Positions 8,743 through 19,631 of a stretch of 64,000 nt of DNA are shown in pieces. The stretch comes from Beijerinckiaceae bacterium RH AL1 (GTDB lineage Bacteria > Pseudomonadota > Alphaproteobacteria > Rhizobiales > Beijerinckiaceae). How positions within the stretch are numbered: position 1 is the first letter of the stretch; each line of letters starts with the position of its first letter. The position numbers and the translations under genes are program-made. Under the pieces are notes generated by a model. It had not been told where the DNA came from. It was given only the letters and a program-made list of their open reading frames with translations, and ran no database searches. The stretch spans positions 2,914,597 to 2,978,596 of the forward strand of contig LR590083.2 in the NCBI GenBank assembly GCA_901457705.2, in the 5' to 3' direction.

Positions 8743-10011
8743 ATGGACGCACGCACCGACAGCCCGCTCGACGTCAAGGCGGTGGCCGCCGTGGTGCTCG
8801 GCAACGCGCTCGAGTTCTACGACTTCCTCGCCTACTCCTTCTTCGCCAAGGAGATCGGCGACGCCTTCTTCCCCTCGGGCAGCGACACCGGCCGGCTGCT
8901 CTCGGCGCTCCTCGTCTTCTGGATCGGCTTCTTCTCGCGGCCGGTCGGAGCCGTCGTCCTCGGCGCCTTCGCCGACAAGGCGGGGCGCAAGCCGGCGATG
9001 ATCCTGACGATCGCGCTGATGGCCGCCGGCATGCTGATCATCGCGGCGACGCCGACCTTCAAGACGATCGGCTGGGCGGCGCCGGCGCTCGTCGTCGTCG
9101 GCCGCCTGGTGCAGGGCTTCGCGCTCGGCGGCGAGGTCGGGCCGTCGACCGCCTATCTCGTCGAGGCGGCGGCGCCGAGCCAGCGCGGGCTGATGGCGAG
9201 CTGGCAGCTCGCGAGCCAGGGCGTCGCGCAGCTGCTCGCGGGCGGCGTCGGCATCGTGCTGGCCTTCGCGCTCGGCGGCGAGGCGATGCATGCCTGGGGC
9301 TGGCGCATCCCGTTCGTCCTCGGCGTCCTCATCGTTCCCGTCGGCCTCGTCATCCGCAACCACCTGCCGGAGACGGCCGAGCCCGACGACAGCCAATCGA
9401 TCGGCGAGGTGCTGGGCACGCTGTCGGGCAGCCACGCGCGCCTGCTCGTCGCCGGCTTCCTGATGATCATGGCCTCGACGGTCGCGACCTATGCGGGCAT
9501 CAACATGCCGACCTACGCGCAGACGACGCTCGGCCTGTCCTTGAAGATCTCGGCCGCGGTGACGGTGGCGCTGGGCGTCTCGTCGATCGTCTTCAGCCTC
9601 GCCGGCGGCTGGCTCGCCGACCGCATCGGGCGGCGGCCGCTGATGATCTATCCGCGCTTCGCGGTCGCGCTGGTCGCCGTCCCGGCCTTCGCCTGGATCG
9701 TGCACGAGCCGTCGGCGGCGAGCATCATCACCGTCACGGTGGCGATCTCGATCCTCACCAACTTCGCCAGCGCCGGCTCGATCGCCGGCATCCCCGAGGC
9801 GCTCCCGCGCAGCGTGCGCAGCGCCGGGCTCTCCGTCGCCTATGCCCTGGCGGTCACCGTGTTCGGCGGCTCGACGCAATGGGTGATCAACAAGCTGATC
9901 GCGGTCACCGGCGACAAGCTCGCGCCGGCCTACTACCTCGCGGCGACGGGCCTGATCGGCGCGCTCGCGGCCTTCGTCATGCCCGAGACGCGCGGGCGTG
10001 AGATCGACTGA
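8743..10011 (+). CDS. MFS transporter, metabolite:H+ symporter type
   Basis: Inner-membrane secondary transporter of 422 residues with about 12 hydrophobic segments. The N-terminal GNALEFYDF, the loop GAFADKAGRKPAM after helix 2, the G-rich LVQGFALGGEVGPS in helix 4 and the repeat loop GGWLADRIGRRPLM in the second half are typical of the MHS family (relatives of citrate, proline/betaine and ketoglutarate carriers). Substrate unknown. It is divergently transcribed from the aminotransferase gene and ends 6 bp before the convergent hydrolase. Confidence 0.88.
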   Translation: MDARTDSPLDVKAVAAVVLGNALEFYDFLAYSFFAKEIGDAFFPSGSDTGRLLSALLVFWIGFFSRPVGAVVLGAFADKAGRKPAMILTIALMAAGMLIIAATPTFKTIGWAAPALVVVGRLVQGFALGGEVGPSTAYLVEAAAPSQRGLMASWQLASQGVAQLLAGGVGIVLAFALGGEAMHAWGWRIPFVLGVLIVPVGLVIRNHLPETAEPDDSQSIGEVLGTLSGSHARLLVAGFLMIMASTVATYAGINMPTYAQTTLGLSLKISAAVTVALGVSSIVFSLAGGWLADRIGRRPLMIYPRFAVALVAVPAFAWIVHEPSAASIITVTVAISILTNFASAGSIAGIPEALPRSVRSAGLSVAYALAVTVFGGSTQWVINKLIAVTGDKLAPAYYLAATGLIGALAAFVMPETRGREID

Positions 10012-10017
10012 ACGCGC

Positions 10018-10698
10018 CTAGAGGCGCCCCGCCGGCGTCGCGGTGCCTCGGCGCGGGAAGCGCCCGTCGCGCAGGAAAGCGATCGTCGCGGCGACGACCT
10101 GCGGGTCGTGCATGAGGAACGTGTGCGTCACCGGCAGCAAGAGGTGGTCCGTCATCCCCTCGAGCCGCGTCGACGCGACGGAGACCTTGCCGTCGTTGGG
10201 CTTAGGCAGGACGAGCCAGCCCAAGGGATCGAGCGTGCGCGTGCCGGCAATGACGCCGATCTCGCAGCCGCACGGTGTCGCGAGCAGCGCGGCGGTGGCG
10301 GCGTCGCGCCGGGTGCCGAGCTGCGCGCCGGCCGCCCCGAAAAGGCCGCGGTAGGCCCGCGAGCGCCCGAGGAGATCGGCGATCTCGCTGCCCTGGTTGG
10401 GCGGCGCCAGCATGACGATCCGCGCGACCCCTGCCGGCGCGTGCCGCGCGATCCAGGCGCGGGCGACGAGACCGCCCATCGAATGCGTGACGACGTGCAC
10501 GCCGCCCCCGGAGGCGGCAGACCAGCCGCCGGCCCGCGCCTGCACGTGGTCGGCGAGCGCCGCGAGATCGCGCGTGCGACTAGGATAGTCGAGGTTCAGC
10601 GTCCTGAAGCCGGCCCTGGCGAGCGCCCGCGCCATGTGCGCCATCGAGGCCGAGGTGCGGCCCATACCGTGCAGCAGGAGGACGCCCGCATCGCGCAT
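10018..10698 (-). CDS. alpha/beta-hydrolase, lipase-like
   Basis: A 226-residue hydrolase with the N-terminal strand LLLHGMGR (oxyanion region) and the nucleophile elbow THSMGG, followed by LAPPNQGSE. A candidate catalytic histidine is in PVTHTFLM near residue 190. No signal peptide is visible. The set of motifs resembles the small triacylglycerol lipase/PGAP1-like group; the substrate is unknown. Confidence 0.78.
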   Translation of the reverse strand: MRDAGVLLLHGMGRTSASMAHMARALARAGFRTLNLDYPSRTRDLAALADHVQARAGGWSAASGGGVHVVTHSMGGLVARAWIARHAPAGVARIVMLAPPNQGSEIADLLGRSRAYRGLFGAAGAQLGTRRDAATAALLATPCGCEIGVIAGTRTLDPLGWLVLPKPNDGKVSVASTRLEGMTDHLLLPVTHTFLMHDPQVVAATIAFLRDGRFPRRGTATPAGRL

Positions 10699-10876
10699 GG
10701 CCGAGACTTCTTACGGGCTGCTGCAGCGCGCAAGAGAGCCTACCGTCGCATCGTGGCCGCCGTCGCGATCAGCCGTCGCCCGCCCGTCATGCCAGCAAGC
10801 TGCTCACGCGACGCGCACCTGCCCTGCAAGTTTGCCTCGTCTTGTGCAGCGCAGCACGACCCATATGGCATTTGAC

Positions 10877-11076
10877 ATGAAATTCGCTTTGAGATTGGCC
10901 GCCGCCATGCCCCTGCAGATCCCGCTCATGGCCTTCCTGATGCTGGCGCTCGCCGCCTCGACCCTGCTCGCGTCGAAGCACGCCCCCACGCCGCAGCCCG
11001 GCTACGTCATCGCGGACGAAACCCGCGTGCGACGCCGTTCGGCTCCGGCGCCGCGATCCGCAACCTGCTGTTCTGA
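10877..11076 (+). pseudogene. possible small membrane protein with a one-base frameshift
   Basis: The 385 bp between the hydrolase and the SCO1 gene hold no intact gene. ATG 10877 opens a frame that looks coding for about 50 codons: a positively charged start, a long hydrophobic stretch (AAAMPLQIPLMAFLMLALAA) and a polar tail with PTPQPGYVIADETRV. The frame then runs antisense through SCO1. Adding one base near 11030-11032 would continue as TPFGSGAAIRNLLF and stop at TGA 11074-11076, giving about 66 residues. There is no convincing ribosome site. Could be a decayed or mis-sequenced gene, or chance. Confidence 0.3.
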
Positions 11077-11083
11077 TCGCCGG

Positions 11084-11665
11084 CTAGAAGTAGCTCTTCA
11101 GCTCGGCCGCCGACTGCTGCGCGGGGCGGTCGAGATTGAAGGCGCTGACGAACCTGCCGTCCTTGTCCATCAGGTAGGTGATGGCGGTATGGTCCATCGT
11201 GTAGGTGCCGTCCTTGTCCGGAACGGCCTTCGAGTAGACCTTGTACTCGCGCTCGACAGCCTTGATCGCCTCCGGCGTGCCGGTCAGTGCCGTGATGCGC
11301 GGATCGAAGCTCGTCATGTAGTCCTTCAGAACCACCGGCGTGTCGCGCTGCGGGTCGACGGTGACGAATATGGCGCGCGCCTTCTCGTCGTCGCCGAGCG
11401 CCTTGAAGACCGACGAGATGTCCGCCAGCGTCGTCGGGCAGACGTCCGGGCAATGCGTGTAGCCGAAGAAGACCAGCGTCGGGTGCCCGAGCAGCGCGTC
11501 CTGCGTTACCGTCGTGCCGTCCTGCGAGGTGAGCGAGAACGGGCCGCCGACCGCGGCATTGCCGCTTGACGGCCCATGCGGCATGAGGATCGCCGCCGTC
11601 CCGAGCCCGGCGACGCCGAGGGACACGACGAGAGCTGCGATCGCGAAGAGGCGGTTGCTGGTCAT
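11084..11665 (-). CDS. SCO1/SenC-family copper protein
   Basis: Membrane-anchored thioredoxin-fold protein that delivers copper to, or reduces, the CuA site of cytochrome c oxidase. The 193-residue protein has one N-terminal membrane segment (about 7-28), the copper and redox motif CPDVCP (Cys72, Cys76) and the third ligand His159 in MDHTAI, so all metal ligands are present. No oxidase genes are nearby. It is divergent from the CobW-type GTPase gene. Confidence 0.92.
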   Translation of the reverse strand: MTSNRLFAIAALVVSLGVAGLGTAAILMPHGPSSGNAAVGGPFSLTSQDGTTVTQDALLGHPTLVFFGYTHCPDVCPTTLADISSVFKALGDDEKARAIFVTVDPQRDTPVVLKDYMTSFDPRITALTGTPEAIKAVEREYKVYSKAVPDKDGTYTMDHTAITYLMDKDGRFVSAFNLDRPAQQSAAELKSYF

Positions 11666-11762
11666 GGCGCCGATATGGACCGCTCGGGCGACGAACGCCA
11701 GCGGGCTTCCGGGCGATACATTGTAGCCCTATATCGACAGCTCCCAAGCGGAGACAGAGTTG

Positions 11763-12905
<1,143 letters not shown>

Positions 12906-12909
12906 TCCG

Positions 12910-13914
12910 ATGGCCGAGCAGACGACCTCACTGACGCAGCACGTCGTCGCCTATGCTGCGGGCGCTCCCGTGCATGCCGCCGCCTTCCTCGACGGCACGC
13001 CGGCGCTTGCCCGCGACGACGGCACCATCACGCTCGGCACGCCCGACGCGGCACGCAGCGTCGCCGCGCATGCCGACGGCGCGATCCTGGCGAGCGCGGC
13101 GACGCGCTCGACCCTGGTGACCGGCGGCGACGACGGCCTCGTCGTCGCGACGAAAGGCGACGGCACGTCGCACGTCCTGCACGACGCCGGCGGCAAGTGG
13201 ATCGACGCCCTCGCCTCGCGCGACGACGGCGCCGTCGCCTTCTCGACAGGCAAGCGTGTCTTCGCGCGCGATGCGAAAGGTACGTTGAAAGACATTGCCG
13301 TCGCGACGACCGCGCGCGGCCTTGCCTTCGCGCCGAAGGGCTATCGCCTCGCCATCGCGCACTACAACGGCGCGAGCCTGTGGTTTCCCAACACCGAGAC
13401 GCCGCCGGACGTGCTCGAGTGGAAGGGCTCGCATCTCGCCATCACCTTCTCGCCCGACGGCCGCTTCCTCGTTACCTCGATGCAGGAGCCGGCGCTGCAC
13501 GGCTGGAAGCTTGACGATCGCGCCCACATGCGCATGTCGGGCTACCCCTCGCGGGTGAAATCGATCGCCTGGTCGGCGGACGGCTTCTGGCTCGCGACGT
13601 CGGGTGCCGACACCTGCGTCGTCTGGCCGTTCCGCGACAAGGACGGCCCGATGCGCAAGCCGCCGCGCGAGGTCGCGGGGCGCCGCGCCAAGGTCTCCTG
13701 CGTCGCCTTCAACCCGAAGGCGCTGATGCTCGCCGTCGGCTACGAGGACGGCTGGGTGCTGCTGTGCCGTCTCCTCGATTCGGGTGAGATGCTCGTGCAT
13801 CGGCCCGATGCGGCGCGCGACGCGATCTCCGCGATGGCGTGGAGCGCGGACGGCACACGCCTGCTGTTCGGCACGAGCGGCGGCGAGGCGCATCTCTTGA
13901 GCGTTCCGTCCTGA
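12910..13914 (+). CDS. WD40-repeat protein
   Basis: A 334-residue beta-propeller with no signal peptide. Repeats are seen as recurring segments such as LVTGGDDGLVV, LAFAPKGYRLAIAHYNG, ITFSPDGRFLVTS, IAWSADGFWLATSGADTCVVWP and MAWSADGTRLLFGTSGG. About seven blades fit the length. The start is 4 bp after the CobW stop, so translation is likely coupled. CobW-type GTPase followed by a WD40 gene is an order I associate with alphaproteobacteria; the role of the propeller is unknown, perhaps a partner or client of the GTPase. Confidence 0.82.
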   Translation: MAEQTTSLTQHVVAYAAGAPVHAAAFLDGTPALARDDGTITLGTPDAARSVAAHADGAILASAATRSTLVTGGDDGLVVATKGDGTSHVLHDAGGKWIDALASRDDGAVAFSTGKRVFARDAKGTLKDIAVATTARGLAFAPKGYRLAIAHYNGASLWFPNTETPPDVLEWKGSHLAITFSPDGRFLVTSMQEPALHGWKLDDRAHMRMSGYPSRVKSIAWSADGFWLATSGADTCVVWPFRDKDGPMRKPPREVAGRRAKVSCVAFNPKALMLAVGYEDGWVLLCRLLDSGEMLVHRPDAARDAISAMAWSADGTRLLFGTSGGEAHLLSVPS

Positions 13915-13968
13915 CCTGACGCAGCAAATGATGCTAGGCTGGTGCCGCCCTCGCCCGGAGACCGGTCC

Positions 13969-14475
13969 ATGATCTTCCGCCGCATCGCGTTCTTCATCGC
14001 GGCGCTCTGCGGGCTCGCGATGACGCAGCTGCCGGAGTTCGTGCAGCAGTACCAGCAGCGCCTCGGCGGCGCGATCGACGAGCTAGCCGCCGTCGTCGCG
14101 CGCTTCGATTCCGACAGCGCGCAGCACGGCATGACGCAGGCCGCCGGCATCGATCGTCTGCATGAAAACAGCGACAAGTTCGTGCGCGAGCGCGGCGACG
14201 AGATCCAGGACGACATCGTGCGTCTCGCGAACCTTCGCGACGCGCAGGCCGCCTTCAAGAACGAAGGCGCGCTCCAGCAGATCGTGACCTTCGCAACGCA
14301 CTACGACCAACGTATCGCGCGCGGTGCATACAATGATTTTGCGCCCGCCGTGCCGACCTCGCCGGAGGCGCTTGCGCTCGGGCTGTTTGGCTTCGTCTTC
14401 GCTGGGGGCGTGGTTCATCTCACAGGGCATCAGGTGAGGCGTCGCCGACGCGTGCCCGCGGGGACGACCGCCTGA
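13969..14475 (+). CDS. DUF2937 family membrane protein
   Basis: A 168-residue protein with an N-terminal hydrophobic helix (about 5-22), the characteristic QLPEFVQQYQQRLGGA segment, a long helical soluble region with an acidic EIQDDIVRL stretch, and a second membrane helix (about 132-155) before a basic tail. This layout matches DUF2937. Function unknown. I start at ATG 13969 because GGAGA stands upstream; the frame is open to 13942. Confidence 0.8.
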   Translation: MIFRRIAFFIAALCGLAMTQLPEFVQQYQQRLGGAIDELAAVVARFDSDSAQHGMTQAAGIDRLHENSDKFVRERGDEIQDDIVRLANLRDAQAAFKNEGALQQIVTFATHYDQRIARGAYNDFAPAVPTSPEALALGLFGFVFAGGVVHLTGHQVRRRRRVPAGTTA

Positions 14476-14615
14476 GCGATGTTTTGCGGCCACATCGCAG
14501 GCCAAACCGCGCAACCACGCGAAATCGGCAAAAAGTCGACTCGCTTGTTGCGCGTTCTTGTCGGTAGGTTGAGCGGCATCCTTCCTTAACGCCGCGCGCC
14601 TAGACGACGGTCGCA

Positions 14616-15848
14616 ATGCACGATCACTACGACCGACTCGAAAATCGCCCGCCGGCCGCCCGCGAGACCGCGCTCTTTCGAGACCTCCGCCACGTCCTGT
14701 CGATGGCGCGCTCCCGTGCGCCTGCGCTGCGCGCACAGCTGAAGGGCATCGACCCGGCGACCATCATGACGCGCGCCGACCTCGCGCGCGTGCCGTTGCG
14801 GCGCGTCTCCGATCTGCTCGCGCAGCAGGACGAGGCGCCGCCCTTCGGCGGCGTGGCGGCGACGCGCCTCGGCGCGCTCTGCCATGTCTTTCCGATGCCG
14901 GGACGCCCAGTCGCGCTGGCTGGCTGCGCCAAGGATTGGTGGGGCATGGGCCGGTCGCTTTACGCCGCCGGCCTGCGCAAGGGAACGACCGTCCTCAATT
15001 GTTTTGCCTATGACCTTTCGCCCTTCGGTCACATGATCGAATCCGGCGCGCGGGCGATCGGCTGCCCCGTCATTCCCGCCGGCTGCGCCGACCTCGACAG
15101 GAAGCTCGACGCCATGCGGCGGCTCGCGCCCCGCTTCTTCTGCGGGCCGGCGAAGCAGCTGAGCGACCTGCTCGACCACGCGGAGTCGCACGGCATCGGC
15201 ACGACCAGCCTCGAGGCGGCGCTCGTCGCCTGCTGCACCTCGCCGGGCAAGCGCAACGAGTTCCGCCTGCGCGGCATCGCCGTGCGCGAGGCGCTGGTGA
15301 CCGCCGAGCTCGGCCCCATCGCCTACGAGAGCGGAACCACGCCGGGCCTTGTCGTCAACGAGGGGCTGATCGTCGAGATCGTCGATCCCATGACGCGGCT
15401 GCCGTCGGCCGTCGGCGACGAAGGCGAGATCGTCGTGACGCGGCTCAATCCCGACTACCCGCTGCTGCGGCTCGCGACGGGGCTGCGCTCGAAGATCCTG
15501 GCGAAGCCCTCGAGCTGCGGGCGCACCAACGTCCGCATTGCCTGCCCGCGCGAGATGAACCCGGCGAGCGTCGAGATCGACGACACCAGGGTGCACATCG
15601 CCCAGGTCCGCGAGATCGCCGCGCGGCATCCCGAGGTGACGCGCATCCGCGGCTACACGCGGCGCCCGCGCGACCGCGACGAGTTCATCCTGCGCGTCGA
15701 GCACGCCGGCGACGCCGCGATGCTGGACGAGCGGCTGCGCGAGACGCTGCGCAACGTGACCCATCTCTCCGGGACCGTGGAGCTGGTAAAGCCCGGCACG
15801 CTGCCGGACGACGACGCGATGATCGTCGACGAGCGCCCGCTCAATTGA
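14616..15848 (+). CDS. PaaK-like adenylate-forming protein with degenerate ATP motif
   Basis: The 410-residue protein resembles phenylacetate-CoA ligase family proteins by its helical N-terminus, the core GMGRSLYAAGLRKG, the GEIVVTRLNPDYPLLRLATG segment before the C-terminal subdomain and the C-terminal fold with PRDRDEFILRVEH. The ATP-binding loop normally reading SSGTTGKP is not found; the equivalent place reads FPMPGRPVAL. It may be a divergent ligase with other chemistry or inactive. thiD starts 10 bp downstream and may be translated from the same message. Confidence 0.65.
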   Translation: MHDHYDRLENRPPAARETALFRDLRHVLSMARSRAPALRAQLKGIDPATIMTRADLARVPLRRVSDLLAQQDEAPPFGGVAATRLGALCHVFPMPGRPVALAGCAKDWWGMGRSLYAAGLRKGTTVLNCFAYDLSPFGHMIESGARAIGCPVIPAGCADLDRKLDAMRRLAPRFFCGPAKQLSDLLDHAESHGIGTTSLEAALVACCTSPGKRNEFRLRGIAVREALVTAELGPIAYESGTTPGLVVNEGLIVEIVDPMTRLPSAVGDEGEIVVTRLNPDYPLLRLATGLRSKILAKPSSCGRTNVRIACPREMNPASVEIDDTRVHIAQVREIAARHPEVTRIRGYTRRPRDRDEFILRVEHAGDAAMLDERLRETLRNVTHLSGTVELVKPGTLPDDDAMIVDERPLN

Positions 15849-15858
15849 GGCCGACGGT

Positions 15859-16659
15859 TTGATCCCCAATGTGCTCTCTATCGCCGGCTCCGATCCGGGT
15901 GGCGGCGCGGGGATCCAGGCCGACCTGAAGACCTTCGCCGCGCTCGGCTGCCACGGCATGGCGGCGATCACCGCCCTGACCGCCCAGAACACGCGCGGCG
16001 TCTCCGCCGTGCACCTGCCGCCCGCCACCTTCGTGCGCGAGCAGGTCGACATGGTCTTCGCCGACATCGAGGTCGCCGCCGTCAAGATCGGCATGCTCGG
16101 CTCGGCCGCGATCGTCGAGGCGGTGGCCGACGCGCTCGCCCCCCATCCCGCCGTGCCGGTCGTGCTCGACCCGGTGCTCGTCGCGACGAGCGGCGCGACT
16201 CTCGGCGACGACGGCGTCATCGCGGCGATGCGCGCGCGGCTGTTTCCGCGCGCCACGCTCGTCACGCCGAACCTCGCCGAAGCGGCCCGGCTCGCAGGCG
16301 TCGCGGAGCCGGCCTCGCGCGCCGACATGGAGGCGGTCGCGCGGGCGCTGCGCGGCGCCGGACATGCCGCCTGGCTCGTCAAGGGCGGCCACGGCTCGAG
16401 CGCGGGGGCCGACGACGCCCTCCTCGACGACGAGGGGATCGTCTGGCTCGAGGCGCCGCGCGTCGCGACGCGCAACACGCACGGCACCGGCTGCACGCTC
16501 TCCTCCGCCATCGCGGCCGGCCTCGCCAAGGGCGCGCCGCTGCGCACCGCCGTCGCGGAGGCCAAGGCCTACCTCTCGGCGGCGCTCGCGGGCGCCGACC
16601 GCCTTGCCGTCGGCCAAGGGCCGGGCCCCGTCGACCACTTCGTCCGCTGGCGCGGCTGA
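15859..16659 (+). CDS. thiD: hydroxymethylpyrimidine/phosphomethylpyrimidine kinase
   Basis: Phosphorylates HMP and HMP-phosphate for thiamine synthesis in the cytoplasm. The 266-residue protein begins with SIAGSDPGGGAGIQADLKTF-type sequence and has ALTAQNT, the VLDPVL strand, TPNLAEA and the anion-hole motif HGTGCTLSSAIAAGLA with the catalytic Cys. The start is TTG 15859, with GAGG 8 bases before it. No other thiamine gene is nearby. Confidence 0.94.
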   Translation: MIPNVLSIAGSDPGGGAGIQADLKTFAALGCHGMAAITALTAQNTRGVSAVHLPPATFVREQVDMVFADIEVAAVKIGMLGSAAIVEAVADALAPHPAVPVVLDPVLVATSGATLGDDGVIAAMRARLFPRATLVTPNLAEAARLAGVAEPASRADMEAVARALRGAGHAAWLVKGGHGSSAGADDALLDDEGIVWLEAPRVATRNTHGTGCTLSSAIAAGLAKGAPLRTAVAEAKAYLSAALAGADRLAVGQGPGPVDHFVRWRG

Positions 16660-16748
16660 GGGCTGCGACCAAGCGCAACGCTCGCCGGACATGACAGGCG
16701 CCGCCGCAGCGCCTAGATGTCAAATGTTCAAAGACATCGAGGACCCGC

Positions 16749-17852
16749 GTGACCGCCGACGTGATCCCCCTGCACAAGCCCGACCCCACCACGGGAACCT
16801 GCCCCGTCGCGGCGCCGCTCGGCTTCCCGCGGGCCAAGACCGGCGTGCTCCTCGTCAACCTCGGCACGCCGGACGCCACCGACTACTGGTCGATGCGCCG
16901 CTACCTGAAGGAATTTCTGTCCGACCGTCGCGTCATCGAGACGCCGCGGCTCGTCTGGTGGCCGATCCTCAACCTGATCATCCTCTCGGTGCGCCCTTCG
17001 GCGAAGGGTCGCGACTACGATTCGATCTGGAACACCGAGCGCGACGAGAGCCCGCTGCGCACCATCACCCGCTCGCAGGCCGAGAAGCTCGCCGCCTGGA
17101 TCGGCCAAGGGAACCTGCACGAGGGCAAGCCCGGCGCCGGCACTGGCCACGACGTCGTCGTCGAATGGGGCATGCGCTACGGCAATCCCTCGATCAAGCA
17201 GGGCATCAACTCGCTGGTCGCGCAGGGCTGCGACAAGTTCCTGCTGGTGCCGCTCTACCCGCAGTACGCGGCGGCGACGTCGGCGACCGTCTGCGACAAG
17301 GCCTTCGAGGCGCTGGCCGCCATGCGCTTCCAGCCGACGATGCGCGTCGCCCACCCCTACTTCCAGTCGCAGGCCTACATCGACGCGATGGTCCGCTCGA
17401 TCCGCACCGAGCTCGGCCGGCTCGACTTCCGGCCCGAGGTGCTGCTCGCCTCGTTCCACGGCGTGCCGCAGGACTATTGCGACCTCGGCGACCCCTACCA
17501 GGGCCAGTGCATCGAGACCTGGCAGCGGCTGCGCCATGCGATGGGCCTCACCGCCGACGAGTTCCGCATGAGCTTCCAGAGCCGCTTCGGGCCGGCCGAA
17601 TGGCTGCAGCCCTACACGGACGAGACGATCAAGAGCATGGCCAAGGCCGGCGTGAAGGCGATGGCCGTGGTGGCACCGGGCTTTGCCGCCGACTGCCTGG
17701 AGACGATCGAGGAGCTCGGCGTCGAGAACCGCGACTATTTCCTCGAGCACGGCGGCGAGCATTTCGCCGCCCTCCCCTGCCTCAACGACTCCGACGTCGG
17801 CATGACGGTGATCGAGGACATCGTGCGGCGCGAGCTGGCGGGGTGGGTGTAG
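16749..17852 (+). CDS. hemH: ferrochelatase
   Basis: Inserts ferrous iron into protoporphyrin IX, the last step of heme synthesis. The 367-residue protein has VLLVNLGTPD near the start, MRYGNPSI, LVPLYPQYAAATS and the active-site ASFHGVPQDYCDLGDPY, plus a C-terminal segment with PGFAADCLETIEELG holding the conserved glutamates. The start is GTG 16749 with GAGGA upstream. hemY lies elsewhere in the window (40576), not linked. Confidence 0.95.
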   Translation: MTADVIPLHKPDPTTGTCPVAAPLGFPRAKTGVLLVNLGTPDATDYWSMRRYLKEFLSDRRVIETPRLVWWPILNLIILSVRPSAKGRDYDSIWNTERDESPLRTITRSQAEKLAAWIGQGNLHEGKPGAGTGHDVVVEWGMRYGNPSIKQGINSLVAQGCDKFLLVPLYPQYAAATSATVCDKAFEALAAMRFQPTMRVAHPYFQSQAYIDAMVRSIRTELGRLDFRPEVLLASFHGVPQDYCDLGDPYQGQCIETWQRLRHAMGLTADEFRMSFQSRFGPAEWLQPYTDETIKSMAKAGVKAMAVVAPGFAADCLETIEELGVENRDYFLEHGGEHFAALPCLNDSDVGMTVIEDIVRRELAGWV

Positions 17853-17938
17853 CGCGCCGCCTGAGGGATGTGCACGGGCGCGCGCCGCCCATTTCTTCCC
17901 GCCGCCAAAGCCTCTAGAGAGCATCTTTGGAGGTGGCC

Positions 17939-19534
17939 TTGACGACCGACATCATCCACGACGACATCCTCGAGCGGCACGACAAGGTGCTGATCATCGA
18001 CTTCGGCTCGCAGGTGACGCAGCTCATCGCCCGCCGCGTGCGCGAGGCCGGCGTCTACTGCGAGATCGCGCCGTTCCAGTCGGCGGAGGCTGCCTTCTCG
18101 ACGCTGAAGCCGAAGGCCGTGATCCTCTCCGGCGGCCCGGCCTCGGTGACCGATCCAGACGCGCCGCGGGCGCCGCAGATGATCTTCGAGGCAGGCGTGC
18201 CGGTGCTCGGCATCTGCTACGGCGAGCAGCTGATGGCGGCCCAGCTCGGCGGCGTCGTCGAGGCCGGACATCACGCCGAGTACGGCCGCGCCGAGGTCGA
18301 GGCGACGGCGGATTCGCCGCTCTTCGCCGGCGTGTGGGAGCGCGGCCGCCACCAGGTGTGGATGAGCCACGGCGACCGGGTGACGAAGCTGCCGCCCGGC
18401 TTCGCCTCGATCGGCCATTCCGCCAATGCGCCGGTCTGCGTGATCGCCGACGAGGCGCGCAAGCTCTACGGCCTGCAGTTCCACCCCGAGGTGCACCATA
18501 CGCCCGAGGGGCCGCAGCTCATCCGCAACTTCCTGTTCGAGATCGCCGGCTGCAGCCGCGACTGGACGATGAAGGCCTTCCGCGCCGAGGCGGTCGCCGC
18601 GATCCGCGCCAAGGTGGGAAGCGGACGCGTGCTGCTCGGCCTCTCCGGCGGTGTCGACTCGTCGGTCGCCGCGGTGCTGATCCACGAGGCGGTCGGCGAC
18701 GCGCTCACCTGCGTCTACGTCGACCACGGCCTGATGCGGCAGGGCGAGAGCGAACAGATCGTCTCGCTGTTCCGCGGCCACTACAACATCCCGCTCGTCC
18801 ATGTGGATGCGAGCGAGATGTTCCTCGCCTCCCTGCACGGCATCCGCGACCCGGAGGAGAAGCGCAAGATCATCGGCCGGCTCTTCGTCGCGACCTTCGA
18901 GTCGGAGGCAAAGAAGCTCGCGAGCGACGGCCGCGGCGCGCCCGAGTTCCTGGCACAGGGCACGCTCTACCCCGATGTCATCGAAAGTGTCTCCTTCTCG
19001 GGCGGCCCGTCGGTGACGATCAAGTCGCACCACAACGTCGGCGGCCTGCCCGAGCGTATGAACATGAAGCTCGTCGAGCCGCTGCGCGAATTGTTCAAGG
19101 ACGAGGTGCGCGCGCTCGGCCGCGAGCTCGGCCTGCCGCAGGCCTTCGTCGGCCGCCACCCCTTCCCCGGCCCGGGCCTGGCGATCCGCTGCCCCGGCCC
19201 GGTGACGCCGGAAAAGCTTTCGATCCTGCGCCAGGCCGACGCGATCTACCTCGACGAGATCCGCAAGGCCGGCCTCTACGACACGATCTGGCAGGCCTTC
19301 GCCGTGCTGCTGCCCGTGCAGACGGTCGGCGTGATGGGCGACGGGCGCACCTACGATTTCGTCTGCGCCCTGCGCGCCGTGACGAGCGTCGACGGCATGA
19401 CGGCGGATTTCTATCCCTTCGACATGAACGTGCTGGGCCGCACCGCGACGCGCATCATCAACGAGGTGAAGGGCATCAACCGCGTCGTCTACGACGTGAC
19501 CTCGAAGCCGCCAGGGACGATCGAGTGGGAGTGA
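17939..19534 (+). CDS. guaA: GMP synthase (glutamine-hydrolysing)
   Basis: Converts XMP to GMP using glutamine and ATP. The 531-residue protein has a class I glutamine amidotransferase domain (about 1-205; nucleophile Cys in GICYGEQLM, His and Glu in QFHPEVHHT), an ATP pyrophosphatase domain with the P-loop LSGGVDSS, and the C-terminal dimerisation domain ending KPPGTIEWE. The start is TTG 17939 with GGAGGT just upstream; TTG 17927 is open but lacks a ribosome site. guaB, the preceding enzyme, is at 30849. Confidence 0.95.
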   Translation: MTTDIIHDDILERHDKVLIIDFGSQVTQLIARRVREAGVYCEIAPFQSAEAAFSTLKPKAVILSGGPASVTDPDAPRAPQMIFEAGVPVLGICYGEQLMAAQLGGVVEAGHHAEYGRAEVEATADSPLFAGVWERGRHQVWMSHGDRVTKLPPGFASIGHSANAPVCVIADEARKLYGLQFHPEVHHTPEGPQLIRNFLFEIAGCSRDWTMKAFRAEAVAAIRAKVGSGRVLLGLSGGVDSSVAAVLIHEAVGDALTCVYVDHGLMRQGESEQIVSLFRGHYNIPLVHVDASEMFLASLHGIRDPEEKRKIIGRLFVATFESEAKKLASDGRGAPEFLAQGTLYPDVIESVSFSGGPSVTIKSHHNVGGLPERMNMKLVEPLRELFKDEVRALGRELGLPQAFVGRHPFPGPGLAIRCPGPVTPEKLSILRQADAIYLDEIRKAGLYDTIWQAFAVLLPVQTVGVMGDGRTYDFVCALRAVTSVDGMTADFYPFDMNVLGRTATRIINEVKGINRVVYDVTSKPPGTIEWE

Positions 19535-19631
19535 GGAGCTAGGGAGGGCTGCGCTCGGCTGGCGCTGCTCTCAAGGGTCGAGAGACATATCTTCGAATGC
19601 ATGCGGAAACGAACACGCGCTCAATTGCACT

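Noticed and set aside
11666..11762. Zur box upstream of the CobW gene
   Set aside because: No sequence close to the GTTATAATATAAC-type palindrome could be found.
14586..16565. 659-codon minus-strand frame opposite the PaaK-like and thiD genes
   Set aside because: Antisense to two genes with recognisable products.
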